From Anabaena cylindrica PCC 7122 (GTDB lineage: Bacteria > Cyanobacteriota > Cyanobacteriia > Cyanobacteriales > Nostocaceae): DNA of 64,000 bases. Positions within the stretch are counted from its first letter, which is position 1. Each line of letters begins with the position of its first letter. A program made the translations under genes and the position numbers. The stretch lies in assembly GCF_000317695.1 (NCBI RefSeq), contig NC_019771.1, positions 930,001 through 994,000 on the forward strand. Reading direction: 5' to 3'. The notes below the pieces were generated by a model that was not told the DNA's origin, searched no databases, and saw nothing but the letters and a program-made list of their open reading frames with translations. This document shows positions 17,085-26,989 of this stretch, in pieces.

Positions 17085-18137
17085 TTAAAAACCCTTAAAT
17101 CCCATTTCTGCTTCTATTTTTTGTTTGATTGGAGTTAAATTCATCTGGGATACAAATGGACTAATTTGGCGTTTTGTTTGGATTTGGCTCAACAATATAC
17201 TAACTAAAACCAAGCTACCACCAATATATTGTGCTTGAGTAGGAATTTCACCCAAGATTAAATAAGCTCCCAAAATACTGATAACTGGTGTAACTGAGCC
17301 TACCAAAATAGTTGTAGACACAGAGGAAGTTTTGAAGCCTCTGAGCCACAGTAATTGACCTAAAACTACAATTACAGCACTATACAATAACATCCATTGC
17401 CAAAGGAACGGTGAGAACACATCCATAAAATGCTCTTTACCATAGAGTGTTAAAGCCACAACAAAAAATATCACCGTTCCCAAAGCAGTCCGAAAAATGC
17501 TATAGATACCTAAAGGAATTTGGGAAAGACGTTGTTTAGCAATAATGGCGGCAACAGCTACAGCTACTGAGGCTACAGCCGTAAGAATTTCGCCTAGTCC
17601 TATGGCAAAACCTCCCATATTCATCATAGCTTGTGCTGGTGGCTGAAGGATAATGGTCAAGGTAACACCAACAAAAGCTAAAAATGCTCCTATAACTTGC
17701 CAACGAGTTACCCTTTCTTTTAAGCACCAGACTGATAAAGCCAGTGTCAGAGGTGGTTCTAAGCGTCCAACTAAAACAACATTGTTGACATTGGTGAGAG
17801 CCAAAGCCTGGAAAAATAAACTAGGAGCTAAGGCTCCTGAAAGAAGAGCTACTATGGTGAGGTAAAACCAATCCCGTTGAGAAAGTTTCTGGAGAGTAGC
17901 TTTGTTCCACTGTCGCCAATAAATGATGACTAGAAATATTAAGGCGCAGAGATTCCCTACAAATAAGACATTACACAAAGAAATGGGATTGCGATCAGCT
18001 ATTAAATTTTGCGCTCCAATTTCTGTTAACTTGCGGGTTACGGCACTAGAAACACCAAAAATCAAAGTAGCCAAACAAAGATATACTTGTCCGGGAATTT
18101 TGTCAACTAAATCATGCCATTTTTTTGGTTTATTCAC
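17085..18137 (-). CDS. EamA/DMT superfamily transporter
   Basis: About 350 residues form ten hydrophobic helices arranged as two EamA repeats. The first ends at LAFVGVTLTIILQPP and the second at GGSLVLVSILLSQIQ. The motifs LVGRLEPPLTLALSVWCLKE and VGSVTPVISILGAYLILGE are the paired family signatures. Drug/metabolite transporters of this type export small metabolites; the substrate is not predictable. The frame can be extended to a TTG at 18164, but a GTG at 18137 avoids nine odd residues; neither has a strong ribosome site. Confidence 0.82.
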   Translation of the reverse strand: MNKPKKWHDLVDKIPGQVYLCLATLIFGVSSAVTRKLTEIGAQNLIADRNPISLCNVLFVGNLCALIFLVIIYWRQWNKATLQKLSQRDWFYLTIVALLSGALAPSLFFQALALTNVNNVVLVGRLEPPLTLALSVWCLKERVTRWQVIGAFLAFVGVTLTIILQPPAQAMMNMGGFAIGLGEILTAVASVAVAVAAIIAKQRLSQIPLGIYSIFRTALGTVIFFVVALTLYGKEHFMDVFSPFLWQWMLLYSAVIVVLGQLLWLRGFKTSSVSTTILVGSVTPVISILGAYLILGEIPTQAQYIGGSLVLVSILLSQIQTKRQISPFVSQMNLTPIKQKIEAEMGFKGF

Positions 18138-18328
18138 TATAAATTTGATGCTATTTAGCCACAATAAATTATACTATATTGGCTGAGTGAAGTTTTTATG
18201 AGAAAATGCTGAGTAGGGATTTAATTATTATTTCCGATAAACTCAGAAAATTTATGGCTTGCCTTCATCTCTGTTTCAGTATTGAATGGGATGCTTTGCA
18301 TAGTTGAAATTAATTCAGGAAAACGCTA

Positions 18329-18733
18329 ATGAAATTTACTTCTTCTCTACTTGCAACTGTGGCTCTAGCTGGTATGATGACAGTCTGGGATGCTCCACTC
18401 AAAGCTATTAATCCTAGTTTAGTTCAAGCATCAGCCCAAGAAGTTAAGCAAATGCAGAAAGCCGAAATGAAAGATACTACTGGCTTAACTACTAAACAAA
18501 AGATTGATATGCTGATGAAAAATAAAGGCCAGTTTGGTAGCGGTGATCAACTACGTCGTTTCTTTTTTGGTGACTTAGAACCAATTTCTGTACAACCAGG
18601 TGGTGCAGGCATGGTAGTTAATTTATACAATAAAGCCAACAATGTGACTATTGCCTACTGTGCTACTTATGATGTGGTAGTCAATATGAAGCAAGGTAAA
18701 GTAACTAGATTTCAACCTAGCGAAGTCAAATAA
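18329..18733 (+). CDS. secreted small protein of unknown function
   Basis: The 134-aa protein has an N-terminal signal-like segment (MKFTSSLLATVALAGMMTVW). A basic helical region follows (TTKQKIDMLMKNKGQFGSGD), then a compact C-terminal beta-rich part (VVNLYNKANNVTIAYCATYD). One cysteine remains in the predicted mature part. It is preceded by an AGGA ribosome site. I do not recognise a family; location in the periplasm or lumen is inferred. Confidence 0.65.
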   Translation: MKFTSSLLATVALAGMMTVWDAPLKAINPSLVQASAQEVKQMQKAEMKDTTGLTTKQKIDMLMKNKGQFGSGDQLRRFFFGDLEPISVQPGGAGMVVNLYNKANNVTIAYCATYDVVVNMKQGKVTRFQPSEVK

Positions 18734-19192
18734 TTTGTTCCTTTTTTTCACTGTGGTTAATTTACATTTTTACTACAAAATATTTCAGTTAAATCCAACA
18801 ATCTGACACTGTGTAGGTTGTGGAGTTCTCTTACCTGTTTGTGGTAAATGATGTGTAATGTAGGGAAACTCCACATTTTAGGGGTTTTGTTGGGTTGCGC
18901 TGTGGCTTAACCCAACCTACTATTTTCTTAAGAGACTTGCAAATAAAAAAATATCCCAAAATTTTTTGTGGTGCAGGCAAGATGTCTGCTAAATAATACA
19001 AGGACAGGCAGGATGCCCATCCCACAAGATTGGATAGCGAAGCGCTGCTGCAAGCAGTTCATCTTTTTTGTGGAGTTTTCTAAGACCAAGATTTGTGGTT
19101 TTGACCACAGATAAATGTCAATGCATTTTAGGTATTATTCCTAATGTGTTTTTTTAATTTTCAGAACTCGATAAATACTTTTAATAGTTGAT
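18734..19192. other. intergenic region with a dispersed hairpin repeat
   Basis: 459 bases without a convincing gene. It contains the GTTGGGTT hairpin repeat (separate entry) and the phrase AGGCAGGATGCCCATCCCAC (19004-19023), a common intergenic filler in Nostocales. The end near 19190 should contain the DUF4079 gene promoter. Confidence 0.4.
18889..18916. repeat. GTTGGGTT…AACCCAAC hairpin repeat
   Basis: GTTGGGTT (18889-18896) pairs with AACCCAAC (18909-18916) across a 12-base loop. A second copy occurs at 26593-26618. The sequence is a typical dispersed palindrome of filamentous cyanobacteria. Confidence 0.6.
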
Positions 19193-19933
19193 ATGACACT
19201 CAAAGATATAATCTTACTCTTGCATCCAGTTCTTGCTGTAACGGTAGTTTTTCCGTTAATTGGTATAGTTCTAAATCGTGCTTTACAAGTACGTCAACGT
19301 CGCTTAGAAACTATAGCTACAGGTAAAAGCAAAATTCCGCCAGTTGCAGGACAAGAACACGTCCAATTAGGTCGCTGGTTAACAGGTTCTGTTATTAGTA
19401 TTGTCTTAATAGTACTAGCTTTTGCTATTTTTAGTGATATTTTGGAAAAGCAAGTTTGGCGGCAATCATCTTTTCAAGTAGTATTTATTGTCTTGCTTTT
19501 TGCGGCAACGATAGGTTCTACAATTCTCCTCTATAAAGCTAAAGCCAAAGATAAAAATTGGCGTGGTGTGTTTGCTACTCTGACAGGTATGGGTTTAGTA
19601 GTCCTTGGTTGCCAAGATGGCGTTTATCGTCTAACAAATAAATGGTATATGTCTCATTACTATTATGGGATGGCTGCGGTTTTATTAATGATTATATCTT
19701 TGGCAATTTTACCGGAAATTTATAAAGACAAAACCAATCTTTGGCGGAAAGTACATATTATTGCTAATTGTGTTGCACTCTTATTATTTTTAGGTTTGGG
19801 AATGACGGGAACTTTATCTTTGTTAGAAATTCCCCTGGCTTGGCAAAAAAGTTATGTCAATCAATTATATCAGCAACAATGTGATGCTAATCCTTGTGTA
19901 ATTACTAATCCTCTTCTACCTAATAAACCTTGA
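19193..19933 (+). CDS. DUF4079 family membrane protein
   Basis: The 246-aa protein has about six transmembrane helices and belongs to a cyanobacterial/plastid family with a cytochrome b561-like look. Conserved histidines occur at or near helix ends (LLHPVLAVTVVFPLIGIV near the N-terminus, MSHYYYGMAAVLLMI, WRKVHIIANCVALLLFL), which could bind haem. The C-terminal tail has two cysteines (CDANPCV). Electron-transfer function is inference only. Confidence 0.8.
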   Translation: MTLKDIILLLHPVLAVTVVFPLIGIVLNRALQVRQRRLETIATGKSKIPPVAGQEHVQLGRWLTGSVISIVLIVLAFAIFSDILEKQVWRQSSFQVVFIVLLFAATIGSTILLYKAKAKDKNWRGVFATLTGMGLVVLGCQDGVYRLTNKWYMSHYYYGMAAVLLMIISLAILPEIYKDKTNLWRKVHIIANCVALLLFLGLGMTGTLSLLEIPLAWQKSYVNQLYQQQCDANPCVITNPLLPNKP

Positions 19934-19980
19934 GTCAAGTTTATTCAGTTGCTTTGCTAAGTTAGGTCGTACCAGTGGTT

Positions 19981-21645
19981 TTAACCATACTCCTGAATTT
20001 CTGTATTGCTGTTAATTTCAGGGCTAAGAGAATAAATAGCGTCTGTAGTTGTTTCAAAACAATTTGACAATCCTATTTTTGCTAATAATCCTGACCGTTG
20101 TAATAGCTGTTGGACTTGGGGTTGTAAACCTGTAAGAATCAAGCGGCAATTCTGGCGTTTTAAGTCTTGGTAAATATCCTCTAGGGCTACTAATCCAGTG
20201 GTGTCCATATTCGGGACAAACCGCAACCGTAGAATCAAATATTTTACTTCTGGTTGTTCCCGAAGGAAAGTGACAAATCTTTCCGCAGCACCAAAAAATA
20301 CAGGGCCATCTACGCGATAAACGGCGATTTCTTTACCTAATTCGAGGGGAATACCGGGGGGGAAAACTTCGGTTTCGGGAATTTTGGCTAGGCTTAAATC
20401 ACTCATGCGTTTGATGAATAAAGCACCAGCGGCAATTAAACCGATTTCGACTGCGAGAACTAGGTCAAATAAGATTGTCACCAACCAGGTGAGAATCATG
20501 ACGGCAAAGTCAGAGTAGGTGGCACGAAATAGTAAGCTGATGGCTTCCCACTCTATCATCCGCAAGCTAACTACCATGAGAATGCCCGCTAGTGCAGCTA
20601 GGGGAATCTGTGAAGCTAGGGGTGCTAAGGTTAAGATGATGATGGCTAAGGCTACGCCATGAATTACCCCAGAGAGTCGGGTTTTGCCTCCAGAACGGAC
20701 ATTGACAGCAGTTCGAGCGATCGCACCTGTAGCGGGAATGCCGCCAAAAAATGGGACAATGATATTAGCCAAGCCTTGACCAATTAATTCGCGATCGCTA
20801 TTATGTTTCTCACTCACGGTCATACCATCAGCCACCACCGCTGACAACAATGACTCAATACTCCCCAAGGCTGCTAAAGCTAAAGCGGGATTAATGAGTT
20901 CACGAATTAGACTAAAATCATTCCAGTGGGGAATCGTTTGTAACATTGGCAAAGACTGGGGAATAGCCCCAATTTTCGGCACATCCAGATGAAAATAACT
21001 AGCGATACCAGTTGCCAACACTAACCCCACCAAAGAGCCTGGTATTGTATTATTAATTTTAGGCCAGAGTACATTTCCTGCGATCGCTACCACTACTAAC
21101 CCAACCGCAGCCCAGTTTACCCCTTCTATATGACTTACAGTTTGCCAAATTCCTGGCAAAAAATGGTCGCTGCGGGGTAGTTTTAAACCAAAGAAATTAT
21201 TTAGCTGACCACAAAAAATAATGACCGCGATACCATTAGTAAAACCTGCTGTCACCGGATAGGGAATAAATTTCACTAGCTGTCCGAGTTTGGCTACCCC
21301 TAAAGCAACCTGAATAACTCCAGCCATTACCCCAGCAATCCAAACCTTCTCAATACCGTACTTGGCGACAATTCCCACCAAGATGACGGCCATTGCACCC
21401 GTAGGTCCTGTAATTTGTACTGGAGATCCCCCAAAAATTGCCGCTATAATACCCGCAACAATAGCGGTATATACTCCCGCCTTTGGTTCCACACCGCTGG
21501 CTACTGCAAAGGCTAATGCCAAAGGCAAAGCTACCACAGCTGCTGTCAGTCCTCCTGTTAAATCACCACGCAGGTTACTAAACAAACGGCTAATCTGGAA
21601 AATACGCGGTTCTTGAATGGCTTTAGATTGTGTCATATTGTTCAA
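19981..21645 (-). CDS. SulP family inorganic anion transporter with STAS domain
   Basis: The 554-aa protein has the SulP layout: a membrane domain of 12-14 helices (start GDLTGGLTAAVVALPLALAF; ITGPTGAMAV; RTAVNVRSGGKTRLSGVIHG) and a C-terminal cytoplasmic STAS domain (VYRVDGPVFFGAAERF; LRFVPNMDTTGLVALEDI). Family members carry sulfate or bicarbonate. Cyanobacterial BicA is a SulP bicarbonate transporter, but the sequence here is not close enough to my memory of BicA to claim that substrate. It is divergent from the DUF202 gene. Confidence 0.88.
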   Translation of the reverse strand: MNNMTQSKAIQEPRIFQISRLFSNLRGDLTGGLTAAVVALPLALAFAVASGVEPKAGVYTAIVAGIIAAIFGGSPVQITGPTGAMAVILVGIVAKYGIEKVWIAGVMAGVIQVALGVAKLGQLVKFIPYPVTAGFTNGIAVIIFCGQLNNFFGLKLPRSDHFLPGIWQTVSHIEGVNWAAVGLVVVAIAGNVLWPKINNTIPGSLVGLVLATGIASYFHLDVPKIGAIPQSLPMLQTIPHWNDFSLIRELINPALALAALGSIESLLSAVVADGMTVSEKHNSDRELIGQGLANIIVPFFGGIPATGAIARTAVNVRSGGKTRLSGVIHGVALAIIILTLAPLASQIPLAALAGILMVVSLRMIEWEAISLLFRATYSDFAVMILTWLVTILFDLVLAVEIGLIAAGALFIKRMSDLSLAKIPETEVFPPGIPLELGKEIAVYRVDGPVFFGAAERFVTFLREQPEVKYLILRLRFVPNMDTTGLVALEDIYQDLKRQNCRLILTGLQPQVQQLLQRSGLLAKIGLSNCFETTTDAIYSLSPEINSNTEIQEYG

Positions 21646-22135
21646 TTAAACTCTTGTACACAATTTGTGAATTAATGCAGAGATAGTAGATTTATTTTTC
21701 AAATATAGGAAAAAATATCAGGTTAAAAAATATCATCTACTTTTAAAGTCTCGCAGATAGCTTAACATCTAATAAATAGGAAGGCAAAGTTTTTTTGCAC
21801 ATCTCATTTACCTCTGTGCCTTATCCAATCAAGGATACAGCATTAAAAATGCAACATTAATTTTACACACATACTTAAGATTTAGTAGTAAACTAACATT
21901 AGTAGATCCTCAGTATAGTTATACTTTTTTCGTGCGGATTTATGCATGAAATTGATAACATGGCAAAATTATTTCAATAATGAATACTTTCTCTCCTTGA
22001 CCACATATGTTATCTAAATGTGATTGATAAATCGTTGATTTTTTTTGAAAATTTATGGCACAATTGCAACGCCATAAATTGTTATATCATACCTACATCA
22101 CCGTTTTATATTAGATAATTAAGGAATTTGATTTT
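21646..22135. other. intergenic region between divergent sulP and DUF202 genes
   Basis: 490 AT-rich bases with no gene-like frame. Two divergent promoters are expected. No operator, riboswitch or repeat family was recognised. Confidence 0.4.
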
Positions 22136-22579
22136 ATGAGCAGTAAATTGCCTAATATTGATCGTATCCGAGAACATCAAGCAAACGAGCGGACTTTTCT
22201 AGCTTGGCTACGTACTTCTATTGCCTTAATTGGCTTCGGTTTTGCAATTTCTAGATTTGGTATATTTTTACGTCAAATTAATGTTGCTTTTACAGAACAA
22301 GAAACTACTGTAAACCCCTTAATCAATTCTGAAAACTTGGGTATTTTTTTAGTAGTATTTGGTATTCTTACAATTGCTTTAGCCGCATGGAGATACAATC
22401 AAATTTTTCAGCAAATTGAGCAAGGAGACTATAGACCTAAACGTTTACCAGTTTTGATTATGACTGGAGTAGTTATGGTTTTTGGTTTACTCAGTCTTCC
22501 TTTACTTTTAATGCGAAATCAAATACCTCAGCGTCCATCTACTGCACCTAAACAAAATCAATCTTTTCATATTCGTTAA
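22136..22579 (+). CDS. YidH/DUF202 family membrane protein
   Basis: The 147-aa protein matches DUF202: REHQANERTFLAWLRTSIAL with the signature N-E-R-T-F-L-A-W-L-R-T near residue 17. Three transmembrane helices follow (ALIGFGFAISRFGIFL; GIFLVVFGILTIALAAWRY; LIMTGVVMVFGLLSLPLLLM). Function is unknown; relatives include bacterial YidH and the transmembrane part of yeast VTC proteins. AAGGAA lies before the ATG. Confidence 0.85.
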   Translation: MSSKLPNIDRIREHQANERTFLAWLRTSIALIGFGFAISRFGIFLRQINVAFTEQETTVNPLINSENLGIFLVVFGILTIALAAWRYNQIFQQIEQGDYRPKRLPVLIMTGVVMVFGLLSLPLLLMRNQIPQRPSTAPKQNQSFHIR

Positions 22580-22980
22580 TTTCAGAACTTACACTTAAAA
22601 CTTACTCTTGATTCTTGAATTCGCTGTAAATAAGGGAATGAATTTAATTATACATCAAAGATTTGAAAAATTCCTAACTACTCCCCTCTCCCAAAAATCT
22701 CCCGCACCTCTACCCTATAACAATCATCAAACCTTGATAAATCAAAGACGATAAATATTGAGTACAACATTAATATTGATATAGATAGGATATTTACCAC
22801 CTGCTAAAATTTAAAAGATTGGCTAAAAGTCAAAATAATTCGTAATTAATAATTATCAATTCATAAAAATGTAGAAAATATCACAAAATAACTTCCTGAC
22901 TTTAGCTATTTTCAATGCTTATATTTTTGGTTTCTCTGCATACAGTTTAAACAACCAGAGAAGAGACAGGAAGGAGAATC
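22580..22980. promoter_or_regulatory. nifJ leader and promoter region
   Basis: 401 bases with no ORF upstream of nifJ, very AT-rich. A strong ribosome binding site AGGAAGGAG lies at 22968-22976, just before ATG 22981. No recognisable NtcA, Fur or -10/-35 site could be assigned with confidence. Confidence 0.4.
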
Positions 22981-25900
22981 ATGAACAAATCTTTTGCCAC
23001 AATTGATGGTAATGAAGCCGTTGCACGTGTAGCTTACAAATTAAACGAAGTAATTGCTATTTATCCTATTACTCCATCTTCTGCAATGGGTGAATGGGCT
23101 GATGCTTGGATGTCAGAAAATAAACCGAATCTTTGGGGTACTGTTCCCAGTGTCACCCAAATGCAAAGTGAAGGTGGTGCAGTTGCTGCGGTACATGGTG
23201 CATTACAAACAGGTTCACTAAGTACAACTTTCACCGCTTCTCAGGGATTGTTATTAATGATTCCTAATTTATACAAAATTGCAGGTGAATTAACAAGTGC
23301 AGTAGTTCATGTTGCAGCACGTTCTTTAGCTACTCATGCTTTATCTATTTTTGGTGATCATAGTGATGTCATGGCTGCTAGGGCGACTGGTTTCGCTTTT
23401 TTGTGTTCGGCTTCTGTGCAGGAAAGTCATGATTTTGCATTGATTTCTCATGCTGCAACTTTAGAAGCACGAGTACCATTTATGCACTTTTTTGATGGGT
23501 TTAGAACATCCCATGAAGTACAAAAAGTTGAGCTATTATCAGATGAAGATTTACAATGTTTTATTCCCCAATCTTTAGTATCTGCACATCGTCAGCGTTG
23601 CTTAACACCAGATAAGCCAGTATTACGAGGAACAGCCCAAAATCCTGATGTTTACTTTCAATCTCGTGAAGGTGCAAATCCTTATTACAATGCTTGTGCT
23701 GATATTGTCCAAAATATCATGGATAAATTCGGACAACGCACAGGCAGATATTACAAACTTTATGAATATCATGGCGTACCGGATGCAGAAAGAGTAATTG
23801 TGATTATGGGTTCTGGTTGTGAAACAGTACATGAAACTGTGGATTATCTAAATCAACAAGGGGAAAAAGTTGGAGTCTTGAAAGTGCGGCTTTATCGTCC
23901 TTTTGATGTAGCCAGATTTATAGAAGCTTTACCTAATAGTGTCCAATCTATTGCTGTTTTGGATAGGACTAAAGAAGCTGGAAGTGCTGGAGAACCATTA
24001 TATTTAGATGTGGTGACAGCTATTTATGAAGGATGGAAAAAAACCACATTCCCGAAAATAGTTGGTGGCAGATATGGACTTTCTTCTAAAGAATTTACTC
24101 CTGCAATGGTGAAGAGTATTTTTGATAACCTCACCCAAATTAAACCCAAGAATCATTTTACTATTGGGATTAATGATGATGTAACTTTTACCTCTTTGAA
24201 TTTTGATGCCAATTTCTCGACAGAACCGGATAATGTGGTTCGCGCTATGTTCTACGGTTTAGGTTCTGATGGTACGGTTGGTGCAAATAAAAATTCTATC
24301 AAAATTATTGGTGAAGGAACAGATAATAACGCCCAAGGTTATTTTGTCTATGATTCTAAAAAATCCGGTTCAATGACTGTTTCTCATTTGCGATTTGGTG
24401 CTGGGAAAATTCGTTCAACTTACCTGATAAATCAAGCTAATTTTATCGGTTGTCATCATTGGGGATTTGTTGAAAGTATTGATATTTTAAAGGCTGCCGC
24501 ACCGGGGGCAACTTTGCTGTTAAATAGTCCTTATGAGGCTGATACGATTTGGGTAAATTTACCACCAAAAGTACAACAGCAAATTATTGACAAAAACCTG
24601 AAAGTGTATGCTATTAACGCTAGTCAAGTAGCAAAAAATAGCGGCATGGGTAGAAGAATTAACACTATCATGCAGGTGTGTTTCTTTGCTTTAGCGGGAG
24701 TTTTACCAGAAAAAGAAGCAATCGCTAAAATCAAACAAGCCATAGAAAAAACCTATGGTAAAAAAGGTGCAGAAATCGTCCGCATGAATCTACAAGCTGT
24801 GGACAACACCTTAGAAAATCTCCATGAAATTGAAATTCCCAAAAAGGAGAATTACCAATCACCAATCACCAATTACCAATTACCAATCACTAAACCCGAA
24901 TTTGTCGAGAATGTTCTTGGAAAAATAATAGTATGGGAAGGTGATGATTTACCTGTCAGTGCTTTACCTGCTGACGGAACTTTCCCTAGTGGAACTGCAA
25001 AATGGGAAAAACGCAACGTTGCAGAAGAAATTCCGATATGGGATGAAGATGTCTGCGTTCAATGCGGGAAATGCGTGATGGTTTGTCCCCATAGTGCAAT
25101 TCGTGCTAAAGCTTATCAAGCAAGTGAGTTAGTTAACGCACCGATAACTTTCAAATCAACTAACGCGAAAGATAAAGATTTCGCTAACCAGAAATTTACC
25201 ATTCAAGTAGCACCAGAAGACTGTACAGGTTGTACTATCTGCGTTAATGTTTGTCCTGCAAAAAACAAAGCAGAACCGACACGGAAGGCTATTAATATGA
25301 GTCCGCAGTTACCATTGCGGGAACAAGAACGGGAAAACTGGAATTTCTTTTTAAGTTTACCAAATCCCGATCGCACAAAGTTGAAGTTAAACCAAATTCG
25401 TCAGCAGCAATTACAGGAACCCTTGTTTGAATTTTCCGGTGCTTGTGCTGGTTGCGGAGAAACACCCTACCTTAAATTATTAACACAATTATTTGGCGAT
25501 CGCTCTCTCGTTGCCAACGCTACCGGCTGTTCTTCCATTTACGGGGGAAATTTACCCACAACTCCTTGGAGTCAAAACGCAGACGGTAGAGGGCCTGCAT
25601 GGTCTAATAGCCTGTTTGAAGATAACGCGGAATTTGGTTTTGGTTATCGTCTCTCCCTCGACAAACAAGCGCAATTTGCAGCGGAATTATTGCAACAATT
25701 CAGCGGTGAGTTAGGGGATAATTTGGTCAACGGCATTCTCAACGCTGAACAAAAAGATGAAGCTGACATTTGGGAACAACGGGAACGAGTCGCAGTTCTC
25801 AAACAAAAGCTAGAAGAAATTACCAACGCAGATGCACACAGATACACGCAGATAGAAGAAAAGAATATCCGCGTTAATCAGCGTTTATCTGCGGTTGAAA

Positions 25901-26574
25901 ATCTCAAATCCCTCGCAGACTATCTTGTCAAGAAAAGCGTTTGGATAGTTGGGGGTGACGGTTGGGCTTATGACATTGATTTTGGGGGTATTGATCATGT
26001 TTTAGCCAGTGGTAAAAACGTCAATATCCTTGTCATGGATACCGAAGTTTATTCTAACACAGGCGGGCAATCTTCCAAAGCAACTCCCAAAGGTGCGATC
26101 GCTAAATATGCAACTGGTGGAAAACCTGCACCAAAGAAAGACTTGGGTTTAATGGCCATGACTTACGGTAATGTGTATGTAGCGAGTGTGGCATTAGGTG
26201 CGAGAGATGAACATACACTCAAAGCATTTTTAGAAGCGGAAGCTTTTGATGGACCATCTTTGATAATTGCCTACAGTCATTGTATTGCTCACGGTATCGA
26301 CATGACCAAAGGTTTACAACAGCAAAAGGCATTAGTAGAGGCAGGAAGATGGTTATTGTATCGCTATAATCCGGCATTACAAACACAGGGTAAAAATCCC
26401 TTACAATTGGATATGAAAGCACCTTCTGAATCGGTGGAAAAATCAATGTATCAAGAGAACCGATTTAAGATGTTGACGAAGAGTAAACCGGAGGTTGCGA
26501 AGCTGTTGTTAGAACAAGCGCAAGCTGAAGTTAATGCTAGATGGGAAATGTATCAATATTTAGCGAATAGGTAA
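22981..26574 (+). CDS. nifJ: pyruvate:ferredoxin (flavodoxin) oxidoreductase
   Basis: The 1197-aa single-chain enzyme decarboxylates pyruvate to acetyl-CoA and CO2 while reducing ferredoxin or flavodoxin. All domains are present. Domain I begins at YPITPSSAMGEWAD. The two [4Fe-4S] ferredoxin motifs are CVQCGKCVMVCP near residue 693 and CTGCTICVNVCP near 748. The proximal cluster cysteines are in GACAGCGETPYL, and the thiamine diphosphate motif is GGDGWAYDIDFGG to VYSNTGGQSSKATP. It is not within a nif cluster here. Two stretches are translated repeats: residues about 624-637, heptamers ATTACCA/ATCACCA, and residues about 950-980. Both fall between conserved domains, so the enzyme is probably functional. 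Confidence 0.97.
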   Translation: MNKSFATIDGNEAVARVAYKLNEVIAIYPITPSSAMGEWADAWMSENKPNLWGTVPSVTQMQSEGGAVAAVHGALQTGSLSTTFTASQGLLLMIPNLYKIAGELTSAVVHVAARSLATHALSIFGDHSDVMAARATGFAFLCSASVQESHDFALISHAATLEARVPFMHFFDGFRTSHEVQKVELLSDEDLQCFIPQSLVSAHRQRCLTPDKPVLRGTAQNPDVYFQSREGANPYYNACADIVQNIMDKFGQRTGRYYKLYEYHGVPDAERVIVIMGSGCETVHETVDYLNQQGEKVGVLKVRLYRPFDVARFIEALPNSVQSIAVLDRTKEAGSAGEPLYLDVVTAIYEGWKKTTFPKIVGGRYGLSSKEFTPAMVKSIFDNLTQIKPKNHFTIGINDDVTFTSLNFDANFSTEPDNVVRAMFYGLGSDGTVGANKNSIKIIGEGTDNNAQGYFVYDSKKSGSMTVSHLRFGAGKIRSTYLINQANFIGCHHWGFVESIDILKAAAPGATLLLNSPYEADTIWVNLPPKVQQQIIDKNLKVYAINASQVAKNSGMGRRINTIMQVCFFALAGVLPEKEAIAKIKQAIEKTYGKKGAEIVRMNLQAVDNTLENLHEIEIPKKENYQSPITNYQLPITKPEFVENVLGKIIVWEGDDLPVSALPADGTFPSGTAKWEKRNVAEEIPIWDEDVCVQCGKCVMVCPHSAIRAKAYQASELVNAPITFKSTNAKDKDFANQKFTIQVAPEDCTGCTICVNVCPAKNKAEPTRKAINMSPQLPLREQERENWNFFLSLPNPDRTKLKLNQIRQQQLQEPLFEFSGACAGCGETPYLKLLTQLFGDRSLVANATGCSSIYGGNLPTTPWSQNADGRGPAWSNSLFEDNAEFGFGYRLSLDKQAQFAAELLQQFSGELGDNLVNGILNAEQKDEADIWEQRERVAVLKQKLEEITNADAHRYTQIEEKNIRVNQRLSAVENLKSLADYLVKKSVWIVGGDGWAYDIDFGGIDHVLASGKNVNILVMDTEVYSNTGGQSSKATPKGAIAKYATGGKPAPKKDLGLMAMTYGNVYVASVALGARDEHTLKAFLEAEAFDGPSLIIAYSHCIAHGIDMTKGLQQQKALVEAGRWLLYRYNPALQTQGKNPLQLDMKAPSESVEKSMYQENRFKMLTKSKPEVAKLLLEQAQAEVNARWEMYQYLANR
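24851..24890. repeat. in-frame heptamer STRR inside nifJ
   Basis: Five consecutive heptamers (ATTACCA, ATCACCA, ATCACCA, ATTACCA, ATTACCA) and a partial sixth are read in frame as a Tyr/Gln/Pro/Ile/Thr/Asn-rich linker. Seven bases times three gives a seven-residue peptide period. It separates domain III from the ferredoxin domain. Confidence 0.75.
25829..25908. repeat. second repeat-like insert inside nifJ
   Basis: The stretch contains CGCAGATG, ACACAGATACACGCAGATAG and an inverted counterpart GCGTTTATCTGCGGTTG. This matches the dispersed ACGCAGAT…ATCTGCG intergenic element of Nostocales. It is read in frame through a variable linker just before the conserved SLADYLVKKSVWIVGGDG segment. Confidence 0.55.
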
Positions 26575-26592
26575 AGGGTTTTCGCTGTTTAG

Positions 26593-26618
26593 GTTGGGTT
26601 GACGCAAGGAAACCCAAC
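26593..26618. repeat. GTTGGGTT…AACCCAAC hairpin repeat after nifJ
   Basis: GTTGGGTT (26593-26600) pairs with AACCCAAC (26611-26618). It lies between convergent nifJ and the DUF5615 gene, the same family as at 18889. It could end transcripts from either side, although no T-run follows. Confidence 0.5.
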
Positions 26619-26622
26619 ATTA

Positions 26623-26985
26623 TTATGGTAAGGGTAAATAAACTATGCGGTCTTGATATTCACCATCTTCTGAAGCTAAAGCAACTAAGATTAATTCTTC
26701 TATATTGTCACCAACACTTAAATTAGGATTAAGAATAAAAATTCCTGGTATGTGACGATTCACAGCAACATGATCAGCTAAATGTACTGGCATAGAAGTA
26801 CGGTTATTTGTGACTAATATAAAATTATTCTCCTCACACAAACAGAGAATTTCAGGATCAAGTGTCCCTTTCGGTGGTATTCCTGTTTCTCCTATTACCT
26901 GAACAATAATATCAGGTTCTTTGAGTTTAATTTGTTTTGGATATAAAGGATTGATATTTTCATCAATTAAATATTTAATTGTCAT
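26623..26985 (-). CDS. DUF5615 PIN-like toxin homologue
   Basis: The 120-aa protein opens with KYLIDENINPLYPKQI, the DUF5615 PIN-like start with acidic residues D8 and E9. A later acidic/asparagine motif (FILVTNNRTSMPVH, where many relatives have TxDxDF) may weaken the PIN active site. It follows the DUF433 gene with a 4-base gap, the classic antitoxin-then-toxin order. RNase activity is inferred from the family, not shown. Confidence 0.75.
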   Translation of the reverse strand: MTIKYLIDENINPLYPKQIKLKEPDIIVQVIGETGIPPKGTLDPEILCLCEENNFILVTNNRTSMPVHLADHVAVNRHIPGIFILNPNLSVGDNIEELILVALASEDGEYQDRIVYLPLP

Positions 26986-26989
26986 TTCC

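Noticed and set aside
18831..19025. Minus-strand ORF of 64 codons
   Set aside because: It is made of dispersed repeat sequence (the GTTGGGTT hairpin and filler) with no protein-like features.
22136..26574. Whether nifJ is part of a nif gene cluster
   Set aside because: Neighbours are a DUF202 protein and a toxin-antitoxin pair; no nif, fdx or fix genes are in the window.
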